This document shows, piece by piece, positions 34,901-49,900 of a DNA stretch of 64,000 nucleotides. The notes beneath the pieces are model-generated. The model did not search any database and was not told the DNA's origin. It saw only the letters and a list, made by a program, of their open reading frames with translations. This DNA comes from Psococerastis gibbosa (Eukaryota; Arthropoda; Insecta; Psocodea; Psocidae), in assembly GCA_963971405.1 (NCBI GenBank), contig OZ020485.1, positions 35,235,921-35,299,920 of the forward strand, in the 5' to 3' direction. The position numbers were made by a program, and so were the translations under genes. Every line of letters begins with the position of its first letter. Positions within the stretch are counted from its first letter, which is position 1.

Positions 34901-37900
34901 GAAGATAGAAGGACTGAGGACAGAAGAAGAACATCCTGGTTGAAAAACCTGAGGCAGTGGTTTGCAAAGAGCACGACTTCCCTCTTCAGAGCAGCAATCT
35001 CCAAGGTCCAAATTGTCAAAATCTTCGATAGAAGAGGCATTTAAAAAAGTAGAAGAAATTAATATACATTCGGATTATTCTTTTATCTTGGAGGCTATCG
35101 CGTCCGTAATTCCAGCCAATAAGTAGAATACGAACAGAAAAAAATGTGTGGTGACAATTGCCGTTGTTATGCAAAACTTGTAAATAACTCCAACTCATTG
35201 GTCTTTTCTATAGCAAATGAGAAGTTAAATAATTTTGGCTTTCTTAACAATACGAGAGTAAACTAAATAATTAACAAAATCACATGAAATCGTGCTCTAC
35301 TTAAAACTGTGAAAACTAATTGATGAAGCAGTAGAATTCGGGATGATAGGCCGAGACCGATCTGAAATTACGCTCTCAGATCGACCACGGCCTATATCAT
35401 CCCGCTTCATCATGTAACTCCGGCCACTAAAGTCTTTGTAATTATATTGTGAAAATCATTATTGAAAGTATATAGAAGAATTGTAGTGCTGCTTATTACA
35501 TCACCAAAGGATAGTGGCGTCATGCCGACTCGTTTGCCGACTAAATGTCGCCACGTTCGGTTAGCACCAAATCCATAGAGAGCAGTGTCAAACCAGGTAA
35601 AGCAACAAGTCCACTCACACCTTCAATCAAGCTGTCGCCATCCGCAAATAAATTTTTTGAAAAAATAGTCTGGGACAAGAGTGAGTGTCACACACTCACA
35701 CAGGCCAATGTAGTCAGAAGCCAGTGAACGAAATGCTAGCAAGTCCCGTGCGACTGCCAGCGTCCACCTCAGCTAAAATTAAAAGCAACACATTCTCCTC
35801 ACATTAAATTTTAGCTTGTCCTCCAATCAAGATACTCCACTTTATTGTATTGTAATTCCTAAGTAATTACGTTAAAAGACATTAGGCTATGGCTCATTAT
35901 TATCTCACTAATATTAAAAATAACTTAGAGCGAGTTAAATTTAGGGGTTTGAAAATGTAGTCAACATAACTAACAATATAACTATTTTATCAATTTCGAA
36001 ATGTAAATTATTAGATACACAAAAGTGTATAAATTATCTTAAATTTGTGTGGAATAAGAAAAGTTACACCACTAAGCTCTCCGGTGGCGTACTACTTATG
36101 CGAGTCTCTCAATGCTCAACGTATATATAGTAGAGGCAACTGATGGGGTTACTCGGATTTCGACTCGATTACATACTTTCTGTTGATATTGATAGCAAGG
36201 GCGGATCCAGCCGAAAATTTAGGGGGGGGGGGGTTTGTAAGTTTAAAAGGTAAATTTTTTGTTGTTGAAAAGTTGAGTTTTATTCAATGTTTTTTTTTTT
36301 TTACATAACCCTATGACCCCCCTCCCCCCGTGGATCCGCCACTGAACGATAGTTTATATAAATAAGGAGACTGGAATAGGACTTAACTTAATGCTCTAAA
36401 TGATGAAAAATAAGTTTCCTTCAGTTTAAAAGAGACAGTCGGAGGGGGGGGGGGGAGCCTATAAGGATAAAAATCAAATATATCATGAAATAACAATTAT
36501 AGACTATTCAAAAATATCAGGACCAACGTCCAACAGAGCTGAGCATTTTTAAATATGATATGTCCATCTTTTTAAGACAGATTAGCCACATGCTTTAGTA
36601 ATGGACTGTAATAGGGCCTCCCTCTTCACCCAAAGGAGAGGTGGAGACATAATAAGAAATTAAATTATTTGTATCTCAACAAGAGCTGAAATTTCGCTGT
36701 CTGCGCACAATTATAATTCCGGACTCGAAAATTTAGTTCAATAGGTAAACTATTAGAATTTTAATGCAACATCTTCCCATTGAGCCTAACTAAGTTTGCA
36801 AATATTAGTATATTATATACTGTATATTGATACGTCTAAGGAACCAATGCACAAAAATAGGGTACATGTTGAAATAGTCTCCAATTCGCAGAGATAAATA
36901 TAATTGCAAAGGCTTTCACGGTCCAAGGATGAATGGTTTATCTGAAAACGTACTTCCAAACGTTTTGTCATCTTTGGTCGACATTTTCAGTGGCAATACA
37001 TAAGACTTCTAAGAGGCTTTGTATTTAGTAGCATTATTTATACGTACTTCCAAAAGTTTCGACGATCGCAAATGTTGATGCAACACAAAAAAGTACGCTT
37101 CCAGATCGACCACGGCCCATCAGCCCAAATTCTACTATCATTCCTGCGGCATAAGGTTACGACATATTTAGGCCTATCTAGCCAGACTGTCTAAGCTAGA
37201 AGTCTAAGGATAAAGCGATAGTGAGAAAGATAACAAAATAAGATAAAAATAGAACTATGGAGTCATGTGATAACAGAAACGGACCCAGCGTTCAAATAAT
37301 CAACTTATGATAAGCCAAATTATTGATAAAGTATGCAGGGAAATGGGAGAAGAAATGATACATCCAATAATATATTAAGCGTACGTATTGGATACTACTT
37401 CATAATAAATTAAGACTGTAGGAATGGCCCACGCAAAATGAGTAAAGTATGGACATGGAATGTTTTGATCCTGTACAACACTGTAAAAAGATTCTTTGCA
37501 CAATTTTTGTTATGCCTTGCATGAAATGCAACAAGGTAATACAAAATGGTGCATAAAAGAATATTTTTAAAGTGTTGCACAGGATCAAAACATTCCATGT
37601 CCAAACTTTTCTAATTTTGCGTGGACTATAGATGAACGGACTTCATTAAGACGAAAGGTAAATTTCACAAGCTTCAAATTACTGATGGTACAAATCTAGG
37701 TCAAAACTAAGTAAACAGTAACCTTGAAGTGCATTAGAAAAGTGTGAAAACGTTGGAAGCATTTCAGCTTGGGGTAGGTGGTTTTATAACAGTAACTACT
37801 TACTGGTAGTCTTCAGTTCGAAAAGAAAAATATAATATGAAGAAAGTATGTCGTAGGGGAAGTTGATTTTCAATTACAGTGTATTAAGTATTATATTTTG

Positions 37901-40900
37901 TGCATCGTAAAACATCATATAAAAACTACACGCACTCGTATAGTTTTAATTAGTCTGATAATATAAATGAAATGTAACACTTGACTAATTGTAATGAGGA
38001 ATATCAGGCAATATCAGGAGCGATGGGGAGGGGAAAATAAATAGAAATTTGAAGTGTCTTCCTTTGGCAGGATTTTTAAGTATGTACTGTAGATTGATTT
38101 CAGAAGGTAAAGTAGTTTCAGCTATTATTTATTACTATGGATGGTCAAATACGTCAAAAATTTAAGACCCTTAACCAAGCTCAGATTATTCAAATGGAAT
38201 TCCAAGGCAAGCCAAACTAGATTTTTTTTCAAGCCAAATCAAACTTAAAAAATGAACCTTTGGCATGACTGTTTAGAGGTGAATCACCTCAACAAAGGGC
38301 TTACATTTATAAATTTGGAACTTGGATGCTACTCAAACTTACAAAATTAAACAGTTTCAGCAATGTCACGCGAGATATTTAGTTGAAGCGTAGATTTAAC
38401 GTAACCAATTGCGCAAGTCAGAAACGCATCCGAGGACCTGAGATCAGCTGGGGCCAAACAGCTGTGGCCCTGCTGCGCCCAATGCCCAATATATTGCAAT
38501 ATATTATACCGATAATTTTTTCAAACTACGACGGCGAGATCGCAGCAATTTACGAAGCGGCCAAAACACTGCAAACTACTACGCACGAGCTAAACGTGGT
38601 GTTCCTCATCGACTGCCAGTCAGCAATCCTCGCTCTCTCAACGAACAAGGAGACAAGTTGCAAAAGAACTAACCGCTGTCGTGCGCAGATCAGTAGTCTC
38701 ATCAAGAGTGGCAGAAACGTAGTGTTGCAATGGATCCCAAGTCATGTAGGTGTGAATGGAAACGAAGAAGCCGACGAGCTGGCGAAAAATGGTACCACCA
38801 TGCAGCAGCCCTCCTGCCCGCAGTCATACGTGTCTGCAAAATCTAGTGTGAATAGTGCAGTAAAAGCCTGGAACAAAGATCGCCTCCAAAGAAGCAGCCA
38901 TGGAAAAAGCTGGGCAACTCTCGTCGACTCGCCAATTCCAAAACACCTACCTAGAGCCGTGAGCGTCGCAGCATTCAGAACAACCACCGGACATGACTAC
39001 CTGGCATCTCACCTGCACCGCATTGGGGTCCTAGAGTCCGATGCGTGCCCTATGTGCGACTACGCCCCAATGACTGCTGCGCACCTTCCTAACTGCCCAG
39101 CCCTAACTGACGACGCAATAGAGGATGATGAGGACGACTTCGCGGGGATAGCTCGTCTATACTGGTCAGCGCGTCACCAAATGGCTCAGATGCCAAGGGT
39201 GGGCGTTGGCTAGTAAGTAAGTATTATACCGATAGTGCAGCTAAAGAACTGATCAGATCCATGTCAGATACAAATACTGCAGGGTATAGAACTATAGAAA
39301 ATAGTGTTTGAAGTGTTACATTAATAGATTTACAATAAGCACAACTTTTTACAACTGTCGCGAAGTTTAGAACGTCCTCGATTTCAACAGGTCAGTTTCA
39401 TTACATAGGCCTATAAAAGTTGCGTTCATTCGATAATTTAGGGTCATAATGATCAGGTAACCGACAGAAAGAACCTAGTCAAAAATTTCAGCCAAACCTA
39501 ACCGTGTTCGTCAATAATAATTTTTAAGCAAGTTAATAAAAAAATATTATGATATTAATGTGAAAAATAATTTGTAGACCAGAATAGCTGGTAGAGTAGC
39601 GCATCGGGGCTAAAACTTGCCTAATATAAAGACGTTTTTTATTTCATTTCAACAGGTAATAAACAAATCTTAATCCAACTGTTGTTTTAAAAACGCTGAA
39701 ACAACCAGTTGTGCAAACTATGCATCGATCTTTGTACACCACAACACATACTTTAAATTCTAAATGGTAATTAGGATATTGTAATGCGATGTATTCAAAA
39801 ATTGGGAATGCCCAAGAAATGATTTCGATGGTTGATTGGCATATAGTGCTCGGTGTTTTCTAACAAAAAGAAAACTAAACACACGTATATGAAACATTAG
39901 TTACGCAATCGCTAACAACAGATAGTAAAATAGATACGGTATGGGGGCTCACTCGTACATTGTAGTTACATTAATTAATTCAATTAATAAATTACCAACA
40001 CGCCAATTTCGGACTTTCAAATAACAACCTTGACACTAATGCTGACAGAAAATCTCGAACTGGTTGGATAACAACTTCAATAAAGAAATCACTTTTACTT
40101 TTTCTGTGGAAACACAACTATAACCTCACACCACTGACGTTGTAAATGTGCACTACAGATCCAGTGCCTCAAGGAGAATCAAGCCTTCCCGATCAATAGG
40201 CAATTGTCGGTTGTTGCTGACAGGCGGCAGCACTGGCTGGAGAGAGCCCTAAGTCTTCCGTCATTTCAAAGCACCAAAATGAATCATTTACAATATTGCG
40301 GTTCGGTTTGGAAGGGGGAAAGCCCGGTGAATCATTAAATAAAAGATCAAACCACAATTAGTGATCCATTGACACCGAACACAGTATGATGCGTTCCCAC
40401 CAGGATAGGTCAAATTTCAAATATACTTACAATTTAATGCACAAGCGAAGCAACAAGTAAACCTCCCTTCTTAATGTTTTATTAAGAGATGCGATGAATC
40501 AATGGAGAGCTTGTCAACAATCTGAGTTATACAGACGACACTGTGGTGGTTGCTTCATCAGAAGAACAACAGCTACAGTCGTTAGTAAATAATATAAGTG
40601 TAGCAGGCAGAAATGCGGCCATCTTAATTAACCTGTAGATGACGCAAGTGGTGGTTGTCAGTAAGGCTAAATCTGAACATTGTTCTGGATGGTGCGCCTG
40701 TAGTACAATGTAAACAATACCGGTATCTCGGATGCATTGTAAATAGTGAGTGGGAGGTGAGTCAAGAAATTCGCAGCTCGAAATGTCTTCATCAAATTGC
40801 AGAAAGTACTTCGGAGTCGGAATCTGCAGTAGGACCTTTATAGATTTATTGACTAAAAACGTTTTTAAGGTTGGCTTGTTTTGTTTTGATATTGGCGAAC

Positions 40901-43900
40901 GGAGGGAGGGCCAATGGTGTAAATACGTAAGAATATGAAAAAATGTGGACATTTCCCTGGAACGGTCAACGTTGCATTGTTAAAGCCACAATTATTAGGC
41001 TACCGGATACAGGCTATAGTAATAGTACCTTAGTCCTCGAAGTAAGCTAAACTCACATTCCATAACACGCGACAGTTTGAGCGTATAGGAAGTGAACTAT
41101 CCAATGTGGAAACACTTGTTAAGAATTTTTGGACACATTTAGAAATACTAGTTTTTGTTTGTTTTCAGTGCCAAAATCAAACGTAAAACCTTAGAAAATA
41201 AGCTCCATGTGACCGGGGTGACTTCCGGAGCATCTGGAGCTTTGATACGTGAAGTCACCGCTTCATAAGAAGCTTCAGGCTTCGGCCCCACACCTTCGTA
41301 TAGCTTCTGAATCTGGGGCCTCGTAAGTAAATTAAGAAAATGCATATATGACAATAATGTGCATTTGGACTATTTTGTAGAGAAGAGACCGATCGGAAGA
41401 TCTGCCGAGAAGGGACGTTGGTAGCCAATCAAGTGTAGTTTAGGAATTACCCTAACTCTATAGTTAGAGCAGTTAGAAACATTTTTTTAAATTAATTTTT
41501 GACGAATTGACATTTTTTGACGCTGTCAGACCACAAATAACACAATAGCAGTACTATAAATTTTGCTACTTTAGTTTCTAATCTCATTTTAATAAGCGAT
41601 GTATAGAAATTGCGTTATTTTTTGAATTTATTACACATATTGTGTGCTCGCGCATGAAAGATTTCTTAGCTGAAAACTTACGTTTGCCAAGATGCACAGA
41701 CATGCATGGGTAACTTTTTATGTCTCACCTTTTGGATTCAGCCTTTCGGGATGAAACCACGTGTCTGAAAAAAGAAAGTTTAGCAGTTATTTACAGACTC
41801 TTGAGTCTCAATGAGTACTTGTAAATTAATTTGAAGAAACCCAGTTAACTGGGCCTACAGACCACAGGCCAATAAACAATAATGTTTTTGTCGCGAATTG
41901 AACAAATAGGACTGAAAATTGTTTTTTTTTAACCTCAACATTTTAATTTCATTCGATTAAATAATTACGGTATCAGCGGTTGATCAGCAATTTCAGTTTT
42001 GTATTGAATTACCGTATATATGACCGATTCTGTAAAATTAGGTCATGGCATTGGTATATTTACGCCTAGTGACCAGTTGTATTATGACCGTGCAGCATTC
42101 AACCGTTTCCTTGCCCAATTTAATATCCAATATCACTTTTTTTTAATCACTTAATATCACTTATTTCTATAACGTACAAAAAACAGAAATTATTGTAGTT
42201 GACTAGTTGGTGAACAGGAGAAAATTACACATTGCCAACACAATGCATAAAACTATTAAGACGGGTCCTTAAAATCTATCATACACGAAAAACTACCAAG
42301 AAAGTTGTCGGATTCAAAGTTGCTGATCCACACTTTAACGCCCAATCAGAATGTCCTATACCAGTGAGACTTGAACATGACATTACATTTGAAGGATATT
42401 TCGCGTTCCGAACCAAAACAACCCGTATAATAAATACTATTTATCAACAAAGTCAAATTACTGTTCAATCTTGCATATGCTAGGCGTAGGTGGAACTCTA
42501 GTAGTACCAGCATAACAAAACAAAATAGCCGTCTGCTTTGGAGCGGATTAATATTATTACCGTATTTAAATGGATTAAACAATTCTTTCGGTAAATTGTT
42601 CATTTCATATCGTGCTAGTCCTGCTGGACTTGCAAGTAATGATCTGAACTTTGTCAATACAAAAACTTGTTAGACTGTCAGAATTACTTTCAATACCCTA
42701 AGAAATGATTTAGATAATTGACGTATGTCCCCACCACTTAACTGATGCCGAGATAACACTGATTATACAATCAAAGACCGACCTCACTTGATCTTCAAAG
42801 GGTATAGACTCGCTTATGACCGCACGTAGACTTCTCGTAGATACTTCATAAATATATACTAAATAGGCTATTAGCTTAAATTAGCTTTAAATATTTCTGC
42901 GGTGTCCCAACGATTGATGTATCGCTTGGCTTATTAGAGGTGTGTGCATTTATTTTTAAATTTTAGCATAATGATTAGCATAGTCGCGATTTTTATTTTA
43001 TTTCATATTCAAATCCAGTGCAAGCCACTGAGTGAACTGAGTCAACCGAAAAATGTTTGGAACGATAAAAGACCATGCATCCATTGTTTTGACCTGAGGT
43101 CAGACTTTTATATTTTTACTGTGCAACAATTGCCTAAAAATTACAGTTATTAGAGAGAGGAAAAACAATTGGTAACGGAATGAAATGAAATTACAAAGAA
43201 TTGAAATAGCCTATGAAAATATGATTCCTTCATAAGTTATCTACTCATATAAAGGGCGCTCAGCCGCTGCGACCATGTGTGATGTATCGGGTATATTGTG
43301 GAAAATAATTTCACATGCTTTGGATAGGGATCTACACAGGACGGGGAATAGTAATTGAACCTATTTCTAACGCACTTGGAGCTACTGTATCGCCTTACAT
43401 GTCAAAGCAAGGTCATGGGAACTGGAAGTATGGCTCATCCCTACGTCATGGCGCAGTATGCCTATCATCATTTGGCAAACAATGTTATTTATTATTATCC
43501 AATTTGTATACAATTTTAAATGAAAACATACAAATTTCTAACTGTGTTAAATATTTCGATGGAAATGAATCACGCGCGTGATGTCAGTTAGTAAAAGACG
43601 TAGTGTAGAGTATAGACTATAGTAGTTGCAAGGGGAAAACATCCAGCTCCACAGGTTGTCATTGGGAACAGCAACATATGAAAGAGTTTACGCTCTTGAA
43701 AGAGGGTACATCTTTACAGTTTTCTTACGTAACTTGACTCTTTAAATTCCAAATGTCACTTTAAATTTAAAAATCTTTGAAAAGTACAGTTTCCGGCAAC
43801 CAATGATAGTATTTTAAAAGGATCGAAATGCCACTACAATGGCCGACCGGCTGTTAAAAAAATTCTAGTGTCGGATATACAGTATGTCAGTTTTAGCCTC

Positions 43901-46900
43901 CTTGTAGGATTAAATTTTGATAGGTACTCATACCATAAAATATGCATTTTTTTTTTTTAAATGAAATTTCAAATGCGTTACAGAACGTTTTGGTGTATGT
44001 GATTCTTGCAGACGACTTACATGGATTAAGTATGGAGAGGAGGCACTGGTCGCAAAGGGTAGCAGTACCATTTTTGGCCAGTTTCCGTTTCGCCTCAGTT
44101 TCGACTTGGTCGACAAGTTGATGGGCGGCGGCAGTAACAGGGTCCATTACGCGCAAGCTAGGAAACGAGAGTGATAGCGACGCTAGCGCTCGCTCTTATC
44201 GATTTCTACACTGACTATGTAGGTTGGCTGCCTTGGGCATTAACTTCCCGCCATACTTATGCACCGACGAATCACTCAAAAATTAATAACCAGATGGCAG
44301 AGTTTACATTAATGACATGTTACGGTGATAGATGCGAGGCCTCCATAATCTTCAAATTGCATTCTTATTCCCAAACAATACACAGTCACCTTCACTCCAT
44401 GATATCGCAGTAGAAAAATTACCAATCCGTTGAGAGGACAGGAGAATAAGAATATCCTGTTTTTGTATTTTTGACATTTTCATGTAAAGGATAAAAAAAG
44501 AAATCCCGATATAATTCAATGACCCTCGTATATATCAACCATAAGTAGGACTATTATGGGGCAGTCTTAAAGAGTGCACTCAAGCTATAAGGTATAACGT
44601 CAAACTGATTTGTTCCGTGAAGATAGACCACGGGAAAATTTTTCGGTTCGGGAGCGTTGAACTTGAAATAAATTGGAACTTTAAACTCATTCGCTGCCAA
44701 GGCGGGTATTCCACCGGCGATTTTACTTCATATTTGATTTTGTCATTGACGTTTGCTTTGTTTTAAGGAGACTATTATGTAGATACTTAACTTATCTATT
44801 TTAAATTATGTTATAATATGGTAGCAGACGTCAAATGTGATTAAAAAGAGTCTTCTACCATATTATAACTTAATTTATGATAGATAAGTTAAGTATCTAC
44901 ATAATAGTCTCCTTAAAACAAAACAAACGTCAATGACAAAATCAAATATGAAGTAAAATCGCCGGTGGAATACCCGCCTAAGCAATAATTAAAAAGTGAT
45001 TTAATTATCTCGCTCCGGCTATATATTGTAACATAAATAAACTAGGTTCATAATAATTTCTTTTACAGTTTTACATTCGCCATAACTGTGGAAAGACTTG
45101 GTTATGATTGTCTCAAATGTTTGGCAATAGAAAATGCACAATTTATACGACTAACGACGGGGCTACATTCATAGGATAACGAACAATTTCCGGCAAGTTA
45201 CAGTATGCAACTGTCTGACGGAATAAGGTTTGCAAGCAAAATGGACCTTTTCCCTAGAGAAGATTTCTAAACCGGAAAAGAAACAGAGACAGAGGCCAAA
45301 AGCAACACGGATGACTCGACCCCAAATGAATGGCGGAAGGCACATAGCTCACTAAGTTCTCAAGCCCTAAATCTTGGAACCAGGCCAGTGGCCATAATTA
45401 TCTACTGCATGTATTTGATTGCCGTGAAAGTTATTGTTGATAATGACGAAGAATAAAATAATAATAACTGACCCTACTGCTGGCATTAGCAAAAAAAAAA
45501 ACAAGTTACTTAGTCTGCTTGAAATAATGAAAATATTATGAAATATTAATCAGGAGCAAGTAAGAGGGTACGTAGCCTTCTGAATATATCTTCAGCATCA
45601 CCCAAAGCGGACAGCCCTCGAACCTACAATTTAAACCACACCAAGACAGCCACCAAAACAACTGTAATAAAAGCTATGATACAAATATTTAGGAATTCTT
45701 ATTGACAACACTTGAGATGGGAAGACCACATTCTACATTATTAACTACTAAACGGTTACGAAAAACTATTTAAATAAAATTAATAGACTAAGACACATTC
45801 ACCCTACGTCAAGTATATTTCTCTCTAGTCCAATCTGTAGTACAGCATCCTGAGTTTGGGGAGGGGATCACATAACCCACTTAGAGGTAGTGGAGCTTTT
45901 TTTTGAAAAGAATCATTAAATTGACGATGCATAAGACTTACCGCTACCTATCAGCAGAAATTTATGCAGAATTTGATGTTCCTACTTTAACTGTAACGTA
46001 TAAATAAAAGACAATACACACGATGAGAGATTCACTAGTTCCTCATGAGAAAGGAAAGTTCATTGTTTTGCTTGGGTCGACATTTTTCATCATTACCAAT
46101 CCCAAAACTACTTTATTTAAACATTCACACCTCTACCTAATAGTCATAATTTTTAATACATTGCCAAAGAATGTAAAAGCTGTTTCCTTTTTACAGAACT
46201 GTAAGACAACCATAATTTTTTTTTCTGGCTAACCGGACTACTACACATAAAAGTCTTCTTCTTGACTTAGTAAACATTACTCTTACTATTGGTAAATAAA
46301 AAAATATAACACTGTGACATTTTAAGTCATAGGCTACAATTATATTTTAAAAAAAACTTGACGATGGCATGGGCCAAAACGGTTGTGTTTTTATGTAAAA
46401 CTTTACTTAGGTACTTTTTATTCACAATAACCGGACCGGACTACTACTAAAATTATAACCAATATTGTTAGAGCTATAGAAAGTTAATCATTCCATTCTA
46501 TTAATACTGACAGCTTTAATACACAATAGATTGACTTCGTTATGACTTATATAACTGTCGGTTTTAATCTTTAAATAAATTCGTTTCTTAATATGTTAAC
46601 TTAAATTAACTTTAGTTTTAATTTTAAATTTAGAATATATAGAAACTGTTAGGGCTAAGGGCACTCAACACGGGCTCAACTTTGGGCCTAGGTACGCGTG
46701 CATTTGTTGTCGACGGCTACACCAGTAATTTATTTTAGTACTTTAGAAATATTTCTTTAAATGAATGTAACCAGTTACCATACTAAAATTGGAAAGGCGA
46801 ATAAGAAATTATGTTGTTGAGGCAAGAGAAATACTTTCGATCACGGTCTTAAAATAAATCATATTATTATAGAGAACAACTCTTCAATGAGACTGCCATC

Positions 46901-49900
46901 TGCGGAAAAACTGGAAAGATTAGAAGATGACGTGAACACCACTAGATGGCGTACGAAGTACGAATCTATACATACAAGTACACTTGCAGTCTTGCACCGG
47001 TTGAAGGAGATAAAGATAAGCAAAGGTACAGAAGGTAGTTAGGCGCCCATTCCATCGACCGGCTAGGGCTATTTACAAAAACGGTGACGTGGTAGCAAAC
47101 ATTCAAGACTTAGGTGGCGTTTCATCCGACCTCGCATTGCCGAATGCAAATGACATTGACGGAAATTAGAAAAATATATTTAAATGTTTGTACTTAACAT
47201 ATCTCATGACGCCATTTTTTAATTTTAGTTTGTTTGTTTGTTTGTTTGTGATTTTACTGTATGATCATTGATCAATTTTAACTATGGCATAGAGGAAAAT
47301 AAACATTTCCGTCAATTCTGCAATACGAGGTCGGTGGAACCGCCACCTAAGTCTTGAATGTCTGCTACCACGTCACCGTTTTTGGAAATAGCCCTAGCCG
47401 GTCAATGGAATGGGCACCTAAGCTGATATACTCTCAGTATGTATGCATGTATGTACTCGTATGTATGTTTGAGGCAGACAACAAGAGATTGTAAGAAAAT
47501 CATAATGGCCAATAAGGCAATGGAATTATTCATCACTATTATGTATTACTAAAGAAAGGCTATCAAATAAAGATATGGCTGGATGGGCATCTGCAGTTCG
47601 GTCAATCAACGATTCCGCGGTAGTTTCCTTGGTGTAAGTAGGTGGTTCTCACCATAAGTCTAATACAGTAACAATTAAGCTATTTCGATTGCGAGTCAAG
47701 TGCGCAGAACTTAGTGCGCCTGTTGAATTGTTCATTTGTTTATCCACTTTTTTATGTTGGAAATGATTCCTTTGGCATCACCCCCATGGCGGGGCGACCA
47801 GATTTCCTTCTACGTTTCGCCGCTATTGGCAATACTTAGCTTATGGTTTGGCGTCATCTAATCTAATATCGTTGCTCCGACCATATATATGACAAGTAAA
47901 TACTGTAATACCAAAAATCACGTACTTTCTGCAGTCACTTTCCTATCACTTAACATTAGATAGGCTATGACGTTCATGAGAAGTTTTGTGCGCGGCCAAT
48001 TCCTGTTGGTTTGCGATTATGCAACCATGTCAATGTGATAAGACATACGCAACAGTATAGTTAATAAAGAGAACTACCATTTTTTCATTTTTACTTTCGT
48101 GAATATGTATGAGATTCAAAGCTTTGAACAAAAGTAAAAAATAAATACATGAATCTATAGCGACTATTCTGAGAAACCCGCATTATTCATTATTATTACA
48201 AACCAATATTAAACTATATGACAGCTCCGTACTTAGTCATCACTTTCAAAAATCAAAATAAATAGTTGATAGATGATGGTGGTAGTTCGCTACGTAATAA
48301 CGTTAGTTTCTCTGCCTCTGGCCAGCATTTCGTCATGCTTACGCCTGTTACATTGTTTCAATGGTAAGCTTGTACATTATCGCTTGTAGTAGGTGTAGGT
48401 TGACATCAAGGATGTGTACCATCTTGCCAATGGAAAAAAAGTCATGCGGGAATAATACCAATAATGTCCCAAAATTCTTAGGGTCTTAGGAATTGGGCAA
48501 ATTTCAATAATAAAAAATAATCAAACAATAATAGCTTCTTTAATTAGAATGTATAAAGGTTAATAATTTACACACAACAATATCAATCAATGTAGTAAGT
48601 TTCTTGTCGTAGCGCAATGTGAAACCTAAGGCTAAGCAGCATTGAACGAAAGTAATAAAAAAATGTAAGCAGTAAGGCGCGGGGGCAACGCTCTCTGCAT
48701 GCTGACTCACCACACGCCCTCAGGCGCCGCACCACCTGGGTCAACCCCCTCCCCCGCCTCAAGTGCTGGTAACCCCACCCTTTACCAATTCAGACCTATG
48801 ATGCCATAATATACGCAGAAGACAGTATAGTCTCTTTGTCCTCAGTTAGTCCACAATACATAAGATAACGATCTCTATATGCTTGTTAAATATCAACAAT
48901 ATTCCAAAACTTGGGTAGGCTCAACTATCATCTATTCTATACATACGGTATACATAAAACGAATTCGGATTAGTTAACTACTTTCAAAACTCAGGAATGG
49001 CTAGACCAATTTTAATTATCTCAGATTTGGATTCATTTTTGGCCCCAGTAATATAAAACCAATTAAAGTATCGGACAAATAATACATCTACACACAAAAA
49101 TAATTATACACAATTGTTATTAATGGTATGAAACGACATCGAATGGAAAATTTAATGTGGATCGGGGAAATATTTTTTTAACCCAATGAAGTAGGCACTG
49201 AATTGTGCGGAGGAAAATTGACTGGTAGTCGGCACGAAGTTCACCCGCTAGTTATTTCACAAAAAAGCATAATACTTTAGAACAAACATACTGTAGGTTG
49301 TCCATGTGAATCTGTTATACAGCAGTAAACACCACCTCACTTCCATACGACGCGACGTACGAGTGCATATGAATGGATGTAAATAAACCAATAGCATCTA
49401 TTTTGCTTCATGGTTTTCAGGGTCATAAAGATATTCGACATATTGCGACTATCACAAACTTATCCTTATCCAACGTATAAGTAGGAAAAAAATACTATGG
49501 AGTGGTTTCTAGGACTTCTTTGGCCAATTCATAGATAACTAAGCAGCAAGCAATTGGCAGCCCGAAATGTAATAATTGTTATTTTTTTATTTAATTATCT
49601 AAGCAAGTTATTAAAATATTGGTTCATTTAAGTTGCAAAAGACTACTTTATGCATCATATAATAGGGTATAATTTTTGGTTTTGTACTTATTTTCGTGGC
49701 ATCAATTTTTCGTGAAATTTAAGCCCTCAATCAATTCTATGAAAAAAATACCCAATTATATAAAGTAAAAGTAAAGTCAATTTTATTTATCGAGAAATAC
49801 ATTCTACATACATTTCATTAGTGGTTCAGAGGGGCACCTTTGGGAATTCCCGTGATGGGCCCCATATTATGCATGTCTTCTACAACTCAAATGAGCCAAA

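Noticed and set aside
36196-36344. Certain hAT assignment
   Set aside because: The flanking 8-mers match at only 6 of 8 positions, so only a hAT-like label is given.
38383-38514. First 44 codons of the 276-codon frame as part of the LINE protein
   Set aside because: The 13-bp target duplication places the LINE boundary at 38515; the earlier codons are flanking DNA read in frame by chance.
40527-40952. 141-codon minus-strand frame
   Set aside because: Antisense of the plus-strand reverse-transcriptase relic with YTDD.
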